DNA from: Pseudomonas sp. PDM05
Lineage (GTDB): Bacteria; Pseudomonadota; Gammaproteobacteria; Pseudomonadales; Pseudomonadaceae
Length of the DNA: 64,000 bases
NCBI RefSeq assembly: GCF_014851685.1
Contig: NZ_JACVAC010000005.1
Coordinates: forward strand, 62,001 to 126,000
Direction of reading: 5' to 3'
The position numbers and the translations under genes were made by a program. The notes under the pieces are model-generated. The model saw only the letters and a program-made list of their open reading frames with translations, was not told the DNA's origin and ran no database searches. How positions within the stretch are numbered: position 1 is the first letter of the stretch; each line of letters opens with the position of its first letter. Shown in pieces: positions 35,011-47,076 of this stretch.

Positions 35011-36342
35011 TTATTCGCTATGCCCGCCGATGCGTTGGCCCCAGGCGATGGCCGTGGCGGTCAACTGTCGTTCATCCATGCGGGTCAATTGCCGGTCGTC
35101 GAGCAACTGCTTGCCGGCGACCCAGAGATGTTTCACGCAATCGCGTCCGGTGGCATATATAAGTTGTGAGACCGGATCGTAGATCGGTTGTTGCGCCAGC
35201 CCCGACAGATCGAAGGCGACCATATCCGCCGCCTTGCCGACTTCCAGCGAGCCAATTTCGCTTTCCAGGCCCATGGCGCGAGCACCATTGAGTGTGGCCA
35301 TGCGCAAGGCGCGATGGGCATCCAGCGCGGTGGCCGAACCGGCGACGGCCTTGGCCAGCATCGCGGCGGTGCGGGTTTCGCCCAGCAGGTCGAGGTCATT
35401 GTTGCTGGCGGCGCCATCGGTGCCGATCGCCACATTCACCCCAGCCTGCCACAGACGCTCCACCGGGCAGAAGCCGCTGGCCAGTTTCAGGTTGGATTCC
35501 GGGCAATGGATGACGCTGGTGTTGCTTTCTACCAGCAAAGCCAGGTCGGCCTCGCTGATTTGGGTCATATGAACGGCCTGGAAGCGCGGGCCCAACAGCC
35601 CGAGGCGTGCCAGGCGTGCCAGTGGGCGCTCGCCGGTCTGCTCGACAGCTTGCTGCACTTCGAAGGCGGTTTCGTGAACGTGCATGTGGATTGAAGCATC
35701 CAGCTCTTCGGCCATGACCCGGATCTTTTCCAGGTTTTCATCGCTCACGGTGTACGGTGCGTGGGGGCCGAAGACGATGTTGACGCGGGGGTGATGCTTG
35801 AGGTCGCCGAACAGCTCGACGCCCTGGCGAATCGCCTCGTCGGCGCTGCTGGCGCCGGGAATCGGGAAGTCGAGGATCGGAATTGCAATCTGCGCGCGCA
35901 TGCCGCTGTTGTGCACGCAGTCGCTGGCCACCTTGGGGTAGAAGTACATGTCGCTGAAGCAGGTAATGCCGCTCTTGAGCTGCTCGGCGATGGCCAGGTC
36001 GGTGCCGTCGCGCACGAACGCTTCGTCGACCCACTTGGCTTCGGCCGGCCAGATGTGTTTTTCCAGCCAGGTCATCAGCGGCAGGTCGTCGGCTAGGCCG
36101 CGAAACAGGCTCATTGCCGCGTGCCCGTGGGCGTTGATCAGGCCAGGGCTGAGCAGCATGCCCGGCAACTCACGGACTTCGGTGGCCGCCAGTTTCAGCG
36201 CCGTCGCCCGTGGGCCGATAAACGCGATGCGCCCGTCGCGGATGCCCAGGGCGTGGTCCTTGAGCACCACGCCGGCAGGTTCGACAGGCACCAGCCAGGT
36301 CGGCAGCAACACCAAGTCGAGCGGGGCGGCAGTGGAGGTCAT
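35011..36342 (-). CDS. mtaD: 5'-methylthioadenosine/S-adenosylhomocysteine deaminase (TRZ/ATZ family)
   Basis: A 443-residue amidohydrolase that deaminates methylthioadenosine or S-adenosylhomocysteine. The metal site is visible: the HxH pair in [14 protein letters not shown], the later MHVHETAFE, the substrate-site Glu-containing FSDMYFYP region and the Asp in [15 protein letters not shown]. Family length is normal. It is divergent from mtnA, so the pair makes the MTA deamination branch of methionine salvage: MTA to methylthioinosine, then to methylthioribose 1-phosphate and isomerisation. GGGAAGAAG is the weak ribosome-binding site. Confidence 0.85.
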   Translation of the reverse strand: MTSTAAPLDLVLLPTWLVPVEPAGVVLKDHALGIRDGRIAFIGPRATALKLAATEVRELPGMLLSPGLINAHGHAAMSLFRGLADDLPLMTWLEKHIWPAEAKWVDEAFVRDGTDLAIAEQLKSGITCFSDMYFYPKVASDCVHNSGMRAQIAIPILDFPIPGASSADEAIRQGVELFGDLKHHPRVNIVFGPHAPYTVSDENLEKIRVMAEELDASIHMHVHETAFEVQQAVEQTGERPLARLARLGLLGPRFQAVHMTQISEADLALLVESNTSVIHCPESNLKLASGFCPVERLWQAGVNVAIGTDGAASNNDLDLLGETRTAAMLAKAVAGSATALDAHRALRMATLNGARAMGLESEIGSLEVGKAADMVAFDLSGLAQQPIYDPVSQLIYATGRDCVKHLWVAGKQLLDDRQLTRMDERQLTATAIAWGQRIGGHSE

Positions 36343-36412
36343 CGCGGGCTTCTTCCCAGGCAGCTATAAAAGAAGGCCGAAGTATACCCGAGCGTCCTGG
36401 CTGGCGGATCGC

Positions 36413-36418
36413 TATAAT
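36413..36418 (+). promoter_or_regulatory. mtnA: Candidate -10 box of mtnA
   Basis: A perfect TATAAT lies 33 bases before the mtnA ATG in the divergent gap. No good -35 hexamer is seen at 16-18 bases. Confidence 0.45.
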
Positions 36419-36451
36419 CGGCGGCTTTTGTTCATGAGTGCGGAGTAAGGG

Positions 36452-37528
36452 ATGCGCGATCGACTGTTGGCTGCGGAGAAAGTGAAGGCCATCGATTGGC
36501 GTGATGGCGCGCTGTACCTGCTCGATCAGCGTGCCTTGCCGTCCCGGGAAAGCTGGGTCGCGTGCTCCACGGTTGAAGCCGTGGCCGCCGCGATCCGTAC
36601 GATGGTGGTGCGGGGCGCGCCAGCCATTGGTATCAGTGCCGCCTATGGCCTGGTGCTCGCCGCCCGTGAGCGGATTGCCGAGGGGGGTGACTGGCAGGCC
36701 GCCTGGGAAGAAGACTACGCACTTTTAGCCGACGCCCGCCCCACCGCGTCGAACCTGTTCTGGGCGTTGAAGCGCATGCGTGACCGCCTCGATCGCGTCA
36801 AAGCGCACGCCGATCCGCTGGCGATGCTGGAGGCCGAAGCGATTGCGATCCATGAAAGTGATCGCGAGGCCAACCTGACCATGGCCCAGCTCGGTGTCGA
36901 GTTGATCCGCAAGCACCAGGGCAATGCCCAGGCGATCCTCACCCATGGCAATGCTGGCGCACTGGCCACCGGCGGTGTCGGCACGGCGCTTGGGGTTATT
37001 CGTGCGGCCTTTTTGGAGGGCATGGTCGAGCAGGTTTATGCCAATGAAACCCGGCCCTGGTTGCAAGGTTCGCGGCTGACCGCCTGGGAGCTGGCGGGCG
37101 AGGGTATCCCGGTGACGGTGAACGCCGACTCGGCCGGTGCGCATATCCTCAAGACCAAAGGCGTGACCTGGGTCATCGTCGGCGCCGACTGCATTGCCGC
37201 CAACGGTGATGTGATCAGCAAGATCGGCACTTACCAGTTGGCTGTATGCGCGATGCACCACGGCGTGCGTTTCATGGTCGTGGCGCCGAGTTCTACCCTG
37301 GACCTGATGATGGCCACTGGCGATGATGTTGCCCTGGAAGAGCGCGATGCCGGTGAGTTGCTCGAAGTCGCCGGCCAGCGCTTCGCGGCGGATGTGGCGG
37401 CCTTCAATCCGGTGTTCGACGTGACCCCGGCCGACCTGATCGACGTGATCGTGACCGAGAAAGGCGTGGTCGAACGGCCGGACGCTGCCAAGCTGGCCAA
37501 GTTGATGTGTCGTAAGCGCCTGCATTAA
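36452..37528 (+). CDS. mtnA: Methylthioribose-1-phosphate isomerase-like protein lacking the catalytic Cys
   Basis: MtnA turns methylthioribose 1-phosphate into methylthioribulose 1-phosphate in methionine salvage. The 358-residue protein matches the family end to end ([51 protein letters not shown], ending CRKRLH). Key positions differ: the family's HCN(A/T)GALAT is HGNAGALAT, so Gly166 replaces the catalytic Cys; GADRI is GADCI (the Asp246 acid is kept); NGDxxNKIGTY is [11 protein letters not shown]; and ADETRP is ANETRP. The reading frame is intact, so this is either an impaired enzyme or one with changed function. GGAG precedes ATG. Confidence 0.85.
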   Translation: MRDRLLAAEKVKAIDWRDGALYLLDQRALPSRESWVACSTVEAVAAAIRTMVVRGAPAIGISAAYGLVLAARERIAEGGDWQAAWEEDYALLADARPTASNLFWALKRMRDRLDRVKAHADPLAMLEAEAIAIHESDREANLTMAQLGVELIRKHQGNAQAILTHGNAGALATGGVGTALGVIRAAFLEGMVEQVYANETRPWLQGSRLTAWELAGEGIPVTVNADSAGAHILKTKGVTWVIVGADCIAANGDVISKIGTYQLAVCAMHHGVRFMVVAPSSTLDLMMATGDDVALEERDAGELLEVAGQRFAADVAAFNPVFDVTPADLIDVIVTEKGVVERPDAAKLAKLMCRKRLH

Positions 37529-37831
37529 GCCAATTTGCCCCCGGAAACGGGCTTGGATCCAGCTCTGAGCCCCTCTCGTCGCCCTCAAGCCTGTCATCCG
37601 TCAACTTACTATGCTCCATGCGCATCAGGGGGATAGGTGCGTGGCGGCGATTGTGATAACATCCGGCGGTTTCCAAGGCCGCCCCGAGGGGTGGCCTATA
37701 ACGTGCAGATCCGTGTCATAACTCGTTGATTTGTCGTAAGTCGTTGTCAGGCACCGTGCCGGCAGCGGCGAGCTTCGTTCGTCCCATATGGATGTGACGA
37801 GGTTTCACCCGAAAAAGGAATCAGGCTTCTC
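37529..37831 (+). other. Intergenic region upstream of gyrA
   Basis: About 300 bases with no gene. It must hold the gyrA promoter and possibly the mtnA transcript end (a weak GCCC/GGGC hairpin near 37537-37552). A GAAAAAGGAATC stretch at the right end serves as ribosome-binding site for gyrA. Nothing else stands out. Confidence 0.4.
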
Positions 37832-40486
<2,655 letters not shown>

Positions 40487-40496
40487 GCGGACACAC

Positions 40497-40530
40497 AGGG
40501 GGCGGATGAAGATTCGCCCCCTTGTTGTTT
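40497..40530 (+). terminator. gyrA: Terminator of gyrA
   Basis: AGGGGGCG and CGCCCCCT form an eight-base stem over ten bases, followed by TGTTGTTTG. It lies ten bases after the gyrA stop. Confidence 0.75.
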
Positions 40531-40572
40531 GTCCCTTGTGAAATAACACGTCCTTTGGCTGGATGCGGTCAA

Positions 40573-40658
40573 TGTGGGAGCTGGCTTGCCTGCGATGGCA
40601 GCGCCGCGGTATCACTGCGATACCGAGGTGCCCTTATCGCAGGCAAGCCGGCTCCCAC
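40573..40658. repeat. REP-type inverted pair with inner palindrome
   Basis: TGTGGGAGCTGGCTTGCCTG followed by CGAT is mirrored by ATCGCAGGCAAGCCGGCTCC ending in CAC, the same class as the element at 33451. The spacer itself contains a second inverted repeat (CGGTATC and GATACCG). It lies between gyrA and serC. Confidence 0.85.
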
Positions 40659-40729
40659 GGGGATTCGCTCCAGAGAAAGGTTGTTGCCGAACATGATTGC
40701 AGCCCCACCAGATCAGAGTGAGATTGGAT

Positions 40730-41815
40730 GTGAGCAAGAGAGCCTATAACTTCTGTGCCGGTCCCGCGGCGCTTCCTGAAGCAGTCCTGCAGCGTGCGCA
40801 GGGTGAACTCCTCGACTGGCATGGAAAAGGCCTCTCTGTGATGGAAATGAGCCATCGCAGCGATGAGTTCGTATCCATTGCCAACAAGGCCGAGCAGGAC
40901 CTGCGCGACTTGCTGGACATCCCATCCAATTACAAAGTGCTGTTCCTGCAAGGTGGCGCCAGCCAGCAGTTCGCCCAGATCCCGCTGAACCTGCTGCCGG
41001 AAGACGGCACTGCCGACTATATCGACACCGGTATCTGGGGGCAGAAGGCCATTGAAGAGGCCTCCCGTTACGGTCACGTGAATGTGGCGGGCACTGCCAA
41101 GCCCTACGATTACTTCGCGATTCCAGGTCAGAACGAATGGAAGCTGTCGAAGGATGCGGCCTACGTGCACTACGTCGCGAACGAAACCATCGGTGGCCTG
41201 GAGTTCGACTGGGTACCGGAAGTGGGCGACGTTCCGCTGGTGTGTGACATGTCTTCTGACATTCTTTCGCGCCCGATCGATGTGTCCAAATACGGCATGA
41301 TCTACGCCGGTGCGCAAAAGAACATCGGCCCGAGCGGCATCCTGGTCAATATCGTCCGCGAAGACCTGCTGGGTCGCGCCCGTTCGCTGTGCCCGACCAT
41401 GCTCAACTACAAGGTCGCGGCCGATAACGGCTCGATGTACAACACTCCGCCGGCTTTCGCCTGGTATCTGTCCGGCCTGGTGTTCGAGTGGCTCAAAGAG
41501 CAGGGCGGTGTGGCTGCCATGGGCAAGCTGAACGAAGAGAAGCAGCGCACCCTGTACGACTTCATCGACGCCAGCGGCCTGTACAGCAACCCGATCAACC
41601 TCACTGACCGCTCGTGGATGAACGTGCCGTTCCGTCTGGCTGATGATCGCCTGGACAAGCCGTTCCTGGCCGGTGCCGACGCGCGTGGCCTGCTGAACCT
41701 CAAGGGTCACCGTTCGGTCGGCGGCATGCGCGCCTCCATCTACAACGCCGTCGACATCCATGCGATCAACGCGCTGGTTGCCTACATGGCAGAGTTCGAA
41801 AAGGAACACGGCTAA
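40730..41815 (+). CDS. serC: Phosphoserine aminotransferase
   Basis: SerC is a PLP enzyme that makes 3-phosphoserine for serine and, in many bacteria, acts in pyridoxine synthesis. From GTG the protein has 361 residues and begins VSKRAYNFCAGPAALPEAVL, the family's standard start. The cofactor-binding lysine is in YAGAQKNIGPSG, and LQGGASQQFAQIP and the C-terminal GHRSVGGMRASIYNA are conserved. In-frame codons before the GTG are not part of the family. The stop overlaps the pheA start (TAATG), so the two are coupled. Confidence 0.95.
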   Translation: MSKRAYNFCAGPAALPEAVLQRAQGELLDWHGKGLSVMEMSHRSDEFVSIANKAEQDLRDLLDIPSNYKVLFLQGGASQQFAQIPLNLLPEDGTADYIDTGIWGQKAIEEASRYGHVNVAGTAKPYDYFAIPGQNEWKLSKDAAYVHYVANETIGGLEFDWVPEVGDVPLVCDMSSDILSRPIDVSKYGMIYAGAQKNIGPSGILVNIVREDLLGRARSLCPTMLNYKVAADNGSMYNTPPAFAWYLSGLVFEWLKEQGGVAAMGKLNEEKQRTLYDFIDASGLYSNPINLTDRSWMNVPFRLADDRLDKPFLAGADARGLLNLKGHRSVGGMRASIYNAVDIHAINALVAYMAEFEKEHG

Positions 41816-42909
41816 TGTCTGAGCAAGAACTCAAGGCCCTGCGCGTGCGCATTGACAGCCTGGACGAGAAAGTCCTGGAGCTGATCAGTGAGCGTGCGCG
41901 CTGCGCCCAGGAAGTGGCACGGGTGAAGATGGCGTCCCTGGCTGAAGGCGAGGTGCCGGTGTTCTATCGTCCCGAGCGTGAGGCCCAGGTGCTCAAGCGC
42001 GTGATGGAACGCAATAAAGGCCCGCTGGGCAACGAAGAGATGGCGCGGTTGTTCCGCGAAATCATGTCTTCGTGCCTGGCTCTGGAGCAGCCCCTGAAAG
42101 TGGCTTACCTCGGCCCTGAAGGCACCTTCACCCAGGCGGCAGCCATGAAGCACTTTGGCCACGCCGTGATCAGCAAGCCGATGGCGGCGATCGATGAAGT
42201 GTTCCGCGAAGTGGCAGCGGGGGCGGTGAACTTTGGCGTGGTTCCGGTGGAAAACTCCACCGAGGGCGCGGTCAACCACACCCTGGACAGCTTTCTTGAG
42301 CACGACATGGTGATCTGCGGTGAAGTCGAACTGCGTATCCACCACCACTTGCTGGTAGGTGAGAACACCAAGACCGACAGCATCAGCCGTATCTATTCCC
42401 ACGCCCAGTCCCTGGCCCAGTGCCGCAAGTGGCTGGATGCGCACTACCCGAATGTCGAGCGCGTGGCGGTGTCCAGCAACGCCGAAGCGGCCAAGCGGGT
42501 CAAGGGGGAGTGGAACTCGGCGGCGATTGCCGGCGATATGGCTGCGGGCCTGTACGGCCTGACGCGCCTGGCCGAGAAAATCGAGGATCGCCCGGATAAC
42601 TCCACGCGTTTCCTGATGATTGGCAGCCAGGAAGTGCCGCCGACTGGCGACGACAAGACCTCGATCATCGTTTCCATGAGCAACAAGCCCGGCGCGCTGC
42701 ATGAACTGCTGGTGCCGTTCCACGATAACGGGATTGACCTGACGCGCATCGAGACCCGTCCTTCGCGCAGTGGTAAATGGACCTACGTGTTCTTTATCGA
42801 CTTCATCGGCCATCACCGCGACCCGCTGGTCAAGGGCGTGCTGGAGAAGATCAGCCAGGAAGCCGTGGCGCTCAAGGTGCTGGGCTCTTACCCGAAAGCG
42901 GTTTTGTGA
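41815..42909 (+). CDS. pheA: Bifunctional chorismate mutase/prephenate dehydratase
   Basis: PheA converts chorismate to prephenate and then phenylpyruvate. The 364 residues hold three parts: chorismate mutase AroQ (about 1-90, LKALRVRIDSLDEKVLELIS), prephenate dehydratase (about 95-275, with YLGPEGTFTQAAAMKHFG and the catalytic VENSTEGAVNHTLD), and the ACT domain that senses phenylalanine (GALHELLVPFHDNGIDLTRI, then ETRPSRSG). It is second in the serC-pheA-hisC-tyrA/aroA-cmk-rpsA cluster typical of pseudomonads. Confidence 0.96.
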   Translation: MSEQELKALRVRIDSLDEKVLELISERARCAQEVARVKMASLAEGEVPVFYRPEREAQVLKRVMERNKGPLGNEEMARLFREIMSSCLALEQPLKVAYLGPEGTFTQAAAMKHFGHAVISKPMAAIDEVFREVAAGAVNFGVVPVENSTEGAVNHTLDSFLEHDMVICGEVELRIHHHLLVGENTKTDSISRIYSHAQSLAQCRKWLDAHYPNVERVAVSSNAEAAKRVKGEWNSAAIAGDMAAGLYGLTRLAEKIEDRPDNSTRFLMIGSQEVPPTGDDKTSIIVSMSNKPGALHELLVPFHDNGIDLTRIETRPSRSGKWTYVFFIDFIGHHRDPLVKGVLEKISQEAVALKVLGSYPKAVL

Positions 42910-42918
42910 GGCGTTAAC

Positions 42919-44031
42919 ATGAGTGGCAACTTTCTCGCCCTGGCGCAGCCGGGCGTGCAGCAACTGTCGCCTTACGTTCCGGGCAAGCCTGTGGACGAGT
43001 TGGCACGTGAGTTGAACCTGGACCCGGCAAAGATCGTCAAGCTGGCCAGCAACGAGAATCCGCTGGGCCCGAGCCCCAAGGTGTTGGCGGCGATTCGTGA
43101 AGAGTTGGCCGAGCTGACCCGTTATCCCGATGGCAACGGTTTTGCCCTCAAGTCGCTGTTGGCAGAGAAGTGCCGGGTCGAGCTGAACCAGGTGACCCTG
43201 GGCAACGGTTCCAACGACATCCTTGAGCTGGTCGGCCGTGCCTACCTGGCGCCGGGCCTCAATGCGGTGTTCAGCGAGCATGCGTTCGCCGTCTACCCTA
43301 TCGTTACCCAGGCGGTTGGTGCGGATGCGCGGGTGATTCCTGCGAAGGACTGGGGCCACGATCTGCCAGCGATGCTGGCGGCCATCGATGCACAGACCCG
43401 CGTGGTGTTTATCGCCAACCCGAACAACCCGACCGGGACCTGGTTCGATGCGCAGGCGTTGGACGATTTCCTGCAGGACGTACCGGAGCATGTGCTCGTC
43501 GTGCTGGACGAAGCCTACATCGAGTACGCCGAAGGCAGTGACCTGCCGGACGGCCTGGACTTCCTTGCGGCCTACCCGAACCTGCTGGTATCGCGCACGT
43601 TCTCCAAGGCCTATGGCCTGGCGTCGCTGCGAGTCGGTTACGGCCTGTCCACCGCAGTCGTCGCCGATGTGCTGAACCGTGTTCGCCAGCCGTTCAACGT
43701 CAACAGCTTCGCCCTGGCGGCAGCTTGTGCGGCGGTGAAGGATACCGAGTACCTGGAAGAAGGTCGTCGTATCAACCAAAGCGGCATGCTGCAATTGCAG
43801 GAAGGCTTCCGTGAGTTGGGCCTGGGCTGGATTCCGTCCAAGGGCAACTTCATCTGTGTCGACCTCGGCCAGGTGGCGGCCCCGGTGTTCCAGGGGCTGC
43901 TGCGCGAGGGTGTGATCGTGCGTCCGGTGGCCAATTACGGCATGCCGAACCACTTGCGTATCACCATTGGTTTGCCAGCTGAAAATGCCCGCTTCCTGGA
44001 GGCGCTGGCCAAGGTTCTGGCCCGTGGTTGA
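42919..44031 (+). CDS. hisC: Histidinol-phosphate/aromatic aminotransferase
   Basis: A 370-residue class I/II aminotransferase. The PLP lysine is in RTFSKAYGLASLRVGYG, with LASNENPLGPSPKV near the start, NPNNPTGTWF and VLDEAYIEYAE. In pseudomonads this copy, set between pheA and tyrA, is often thought to handle aromatic keto acids as well as imidazole-acetol phosphate; another hisC usually lies with the his genes. It starts nine bases after pheA and overlaps the start of the next gene by eight bases. Confidence 0.92.
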   Translation: MSGNFLALAQPGVQQLSPYVPGKPVDELARELNLDPAKIVKLASNENPLGPSPKVLAAIREELAELTRYPDGNGFALKSLLAEKCRVELNQVTLGNGSNDILELVGRAYLAPGLNAVFSEHAFAVYPIVTQAVGADARVIPAKDWGHDLPAMLAAIDAQTRVVFIANPNNPTGTWFDAQALDDFLQDVPEHVLVVLDEAYIEYAEGSDLPDGLDFLAAYPNLLVSRTFSKAYGLASLRVGYGLSTAVVADVLNRVRQPFNVNSFALAAACAAVKDTEYLEEGRRINQSGMLQLQEGFRELGLGWIPSKGNFICVDLGQVAAPVFQGLLREGVIVRPVANYGMPNHLRITIGLPAENARFLEALAKVLARG

Positions 44032-46270
44032 TGTCACTGCATTGCAACCTGTCGTGCCTATGATCGGTCGCCTGGTGGTGGTCGGCCTGGGTTTGATCGG
44101 CGGCTCCTTTGCCAAGGGCCTGCGTGAAAGTGGGCTGTGTGGCGAAGTGGTCGGTGTGGACCTGGACCCGCAATCGCGCAAGTTGGCGGTTGAGTTGGGG
44201 GTGGTGGATCGCTGTGAGGCGGACCTGGCGCTCGCGTGCCAGGGGGCTGATGTGATCCAGCTTGCCGTGCCGATCCTGGCGATGGAGAAATTGCTGGCTC
44301 TGCTGGCGGGGATGGATCTGGGGCGGGCGATTCTGACGGATGTCGGCAGCGCCAAGGGCAATGTGGTGCGCGCGGCGCAACTGGCCTTTGGCGGCATGCC
44401 CGCGCGGTTCGTGCCTGGGCATCCGATTGCCGGTTCCGAGCAGAGTGGGGTGGAGGCGTCCAATGCGCAGCTGTTCCGTCGCCATAAAGTGATCCTGACG
44501 CCATTGGCGCAAACCGATCCGGCTGCGCTGGCTGTGGTGGATCGTCTGTGGCGCGCGTTGGGGGCGGATGTCGAGCATATGCAGGTCGAGCGTCATGACG
44601 AAGTGCTGGCGGCGACCAGCCACTTGCCGCATCTGTTGGCATTTGGCTTGGTGGATTCCCTGGCCAAGCGTAACGAAAACCTCGAGATTTTCCGTTACGC
44701 CGCCGGTGGCTTTCGCGACTTTACGCGGATTGCCGGCAGCGACCCGGTAATGTGGCACGACATCTTCCTCGCCAACCGCGAAGCGGTGTTGCGCACGCTG
44801 GATACCTTCCGCAGTGATCTCGACGCCCTGCGGGACGCGGTCGATGCAGGGGATGGTCATCAGTTGCTGGGCGTATTCACCCGTGCGCGGGTGGCACGTG
44901 AGCACTTCGGCAAGATTCTGGAGCGCCGGGCTTACGTCGAAACCGCTGTGAGCAACGATGAGCTGACCTTCGTCGCCAATCCGGGTGGGCGCTTGAGCGG
45001 GCGTATTCGCATGCCGGGTGACAAGTCGATCTCTCATCGCTCGATCATGCTGGGCTCGTTGGCAGATGGCGTGACCGAGGTTGAAGGTTTCCTCGAAGGT
45101 GAAGACGCCCTGGCGACCTTGCAGGCGTTTCGCGATATGGGCGTGGTGATCGAGGGGCCGCACCATGGGCGCGTGACAATTCACGGCGTCGGCTTGCATG
45201 GCTTGAAGCCTGCACCGGGGCCGATCTACCTGGGGAATTCCGGTACGTCCATGCGCTTGCTGTCCGGCTTGTTGGCCGCGCAGCGTTTCGACAGCGTATT
45301 GACGGGGGATGCGTCACTGTCCAGGCGCCCGATGAGCCGCGTGGCAGAGCCGCTGCGGAAAATGGGCGCGGTGATCGAGACTGGGCCTGAGGGGCGTCCG
45401 CCGTTGACCATTCGTGGTGGGCAGGTGTTGAAGGGCTTGAGTTACGCGCTGCCGATGGCCAGTGCCCAGGTCAAGTCCTGCCTGTTGCTGGCTGGGCTGT
45501 ATGCCGAAGGCAAGACCGCAGTGACCGAGCCTGCGCCGACCCGCGACCACACTGAGCGCATGTTGCGAGGTTTTGGTTACCCGGTGGCGGTGGAAGGGGC
45601 TACGGCGTCGGTTGAATCCGGGCGTGCGCTGGTAGCTACCCGTATTGAAGTGCCAGGGGATATTTCCTCTTCGGCGTTTTTCCTGGTGGCCGCCACGATT
45701 GCCGAGGGTTCCGAACTGGTGCTGGAACATGTCGGTATCAATCCGACGCGCACTGGGGTCATCGACATCCTGCGGCTGATGGGGGCGGACATCACCCTGG
45801 AAAATCCCCGTGAAGTGGGCGGCGAGCCTGTCGCTGATCTGCGTGTGCGCGCAGCGGTGCTGAAGGGTATCGACATTCCCCAGGCGCTGGTGCCGTTGGC
45901 GATCGATGAGTTTCCAGTACTGTTTGTCGCAGCGGCTTGCGCTGAGGGGCGAACGGTGTTGCGAGGGGCTGAAGAGCTGCGCGTGAAGGAGTCCGATCGT
46001 ATCCAGGTCATGGCCGATGGTCTGCGGGTGCTGGGGGTCAAGTGTGAACCGACCTCAGATGGGATTATTATTGACGGTGGGTTGCTGGGGGGTGGTGAAG
46101 TCCATGCCCATGGCGATCACCGGATTGCAATGGCGTTCAGCGTGGCCTCCCTACGGGCGGCGGCGCCGATTCGTATTCGTGACTGTGCCAATGTTGCTAC
46201 GTCTTTTCCGAACTTTCTTACACTGTGTGCCCAAGTCGGCATCCGTGTTGCCCAAGAGGCTCAATTGTGA
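44024..46270 (+). CDS. tyrA-aroA: Fused prephenate dehydrogenase and EPSP synthase
   Basis: One polypeptide of 748 residues joins two steps of aromatic synthesis. The N-terminal third is TyrA ([20 protein letters not shown]; the [10 protein letters not shown] motif; conserved His and Arg in [10 protein letters not shown]), ending near residue 300. The rest is AroA, 5-enolpyruvylshikimate-3-phosphate synthase, with [27 protein letters not shown], the RPM(S)R loop and [13 protein letters not shown] 44024 is chosen because AAGG lies nine bases upstream; ATG 44060 has none. The fusion is known in Pseudomonas. The gene overlaps both neighbours. Confidence 0.93.
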   Translation: MVDVTALQPVVPMIGRLVVVGLGLIGGSFAKGLRESGLCGEVVGVDLDPQSRKLAVELGVVDRCEADLALACQGADVIQLAVPILAMEKLLALLAGMDLGRAILTDVGSAKGNVVRAAQLAFGGMPARFVPGHPIAGSEQSGVEASNAQLFRRHKVILTPLAQTDPAALAVVDRLWRALGADVEHMQVERHDEVLAATSHLPHLLAFGLVDSLAKRNENLEIFRYAAGGFRDFTRIAGSDPVMWHDIFLANREAVLRTLDTFRSDLDALRDAVDAGDGHQLLGVFTRARVAREHFGKILERRAYVETAVSNDELTFVANPGGRLSGRIRMPGDKSISHRSIMLGSLADGVTEVEGFLEGEDALATLQAFRDMGVVIEGPHHGRVTIHGVGLHGLKPAPGPIYLGNSGTSMRLLSGLLAAQRFDSVLTGDASLSRRPMSRVAEPLRKMGAVIETGPEGRPPLTIRGGQVLKGLSYALPMASAQVKSCLLLAGLYAEGKTAVTEPAPTRDHTERMLRGFGYPVAVEGATASVESGRALVATRIEVPGDISSSAFFLVAATIAEGSELVLEHVGINPTRTGVIDILRLMGADITLENPREVGGEPVADLRVRAAVLKGIDIPQALVPLAIDEFPVLFVAAACAEGRTVLRGAEELRVKESDRIQVMADGLRVLGVKCEPTSDGIIIDGGLLGGGEVHAHGDHRIAMAFSVASLRAAAPIRIRDCANVATSFPNFLTLCAQVGIRVAQEAQL

Positions 46271-46956
46271 ATATCAAAGCACCGGTGATTACCATCGACG
46301 GGCCAAGCGGCTCGGGCAAAGGCACAATCGCCGGCATCCTGGCCAAGCGCCTGGGCTGGTGCCTGCTGGATTCCGGCGCGCTTTACCGCCTGCTGGCATT
46401 TGCTGCGCGCAACCATGGCGTCGACCTGACCAACGAAGAATCCTTGAAGCTGCTGGCGGCGCATCTTGATGTGCAGTTCGTCGGGGCGACGGAAGGTCAT
46501 CCGCAGCGCATCATTCTGGAAGGGGATGATGTGACGGATGATTTGCGCAATGAGCAAGTCGGCTCGTGGGCCTCCCAGATCGCCGCGCTGCCGGCCGTGC
46601 GTGATGCGTTGCTGCAGCGCCAGCGGGCATTTCAAGAGCCGCCGGGCCTGGTTGCCGATGGTCGTGACATGGGGACGGTGGTGTTTCCCGAGGCGCCCCT
46701 GAAGATTTTCCTGACCGCCAGCGCCGAGGAGCGGGCTCGCCGGCGCTACTTGCAGTTGAAGGGCAAAGTCGATGGTGTTAGTCTGTCGAGTCTGCTAGAT
46801 GAGATCCGTGCACGCGATGAGCGTGACACCCAGCGTGCGGTAGCCCCGCTCAAGCCGGCGGCTGACGCCATACAGCTGGATTCCACGGAGTTGTCCATCG
46901 AGCAGGTGCTGGAACGCATCTTGAGTGAAATCGCCATTCGCGATATTGCCGGGTGA
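46267..46956 (+). CDS. cmk: Cytidylate kinase
   Basis: Cmk phosphorylates CMP and dCMP. The 229-residue protein has the P-loop [20 protein letters not shown] directly after the start, [12 protein letters not shown], the NMP-binding [15 protein letters not shown], the lid region RRRYLQLKG and [13 protein letters not shown]. The start is GTG overlapping the aroA stop (GTGA), so translation is coupled. It lies just before rpsA, the order found in most Gammaproteobacteria. Confidence 0.95.
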   Translation: MNIKAPVITIDGPSGSGKGTIAGILAKRLGWCLLDSGALYRLLAFAARNHGVDLTNEESLKLLAAHLDVQFVGATEGHPQRIILEGDDVTDDLRNEQVGSWASQIAALPAVRDALLQRQRAFQEPPGLVADGRDMGTVVFPEAPLKIFLTASAEERARRRYLQLKGKVDGVSLSSLLDEIRARDERDTQRAVAPLKPAADAIQLDSTELSIEQVLERILSEIAIRDIAG

Positions 46957-47017
46957 TCAAGAAGGCCGCGGGGGACCAGTCATAGTCCTGCGGTGGCTTC
47001 TTTTAACTGAAATTGAC

Positions 47018-47037
47018 CCACACCGTCTGGGGTGTGG
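47018..47037 (+). promoter_or_regulatory. rpsA: Hairpin in the rpsA leader
   Basis: CCACACC and GGTGTGG form a seven-base stem with a six-base loop, 39 bases before the rpsA ATG. S1 represses its own translation through leader hairpins in related bacteria, so this is a candidate element for that control. Confidence 0.45.
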
Positions 47038-47076
47038 AGATGGGCGTATTCTTCGCCCTTATCAACAGGAATTAAA

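Noticed and set aside
41812..44463. 883-codon minus-strand frame opposite pheA, hisC and tyrA
   Set aside because: It spans three real genes on the other strand, has no motif, and its composition is that of an antisense shadow.
44024..46270. tyrA-aroA fusion as a novel arrangement
   Set aside because: The same fusion is established in Pseudomonas, so it is annotated but not counted as new.
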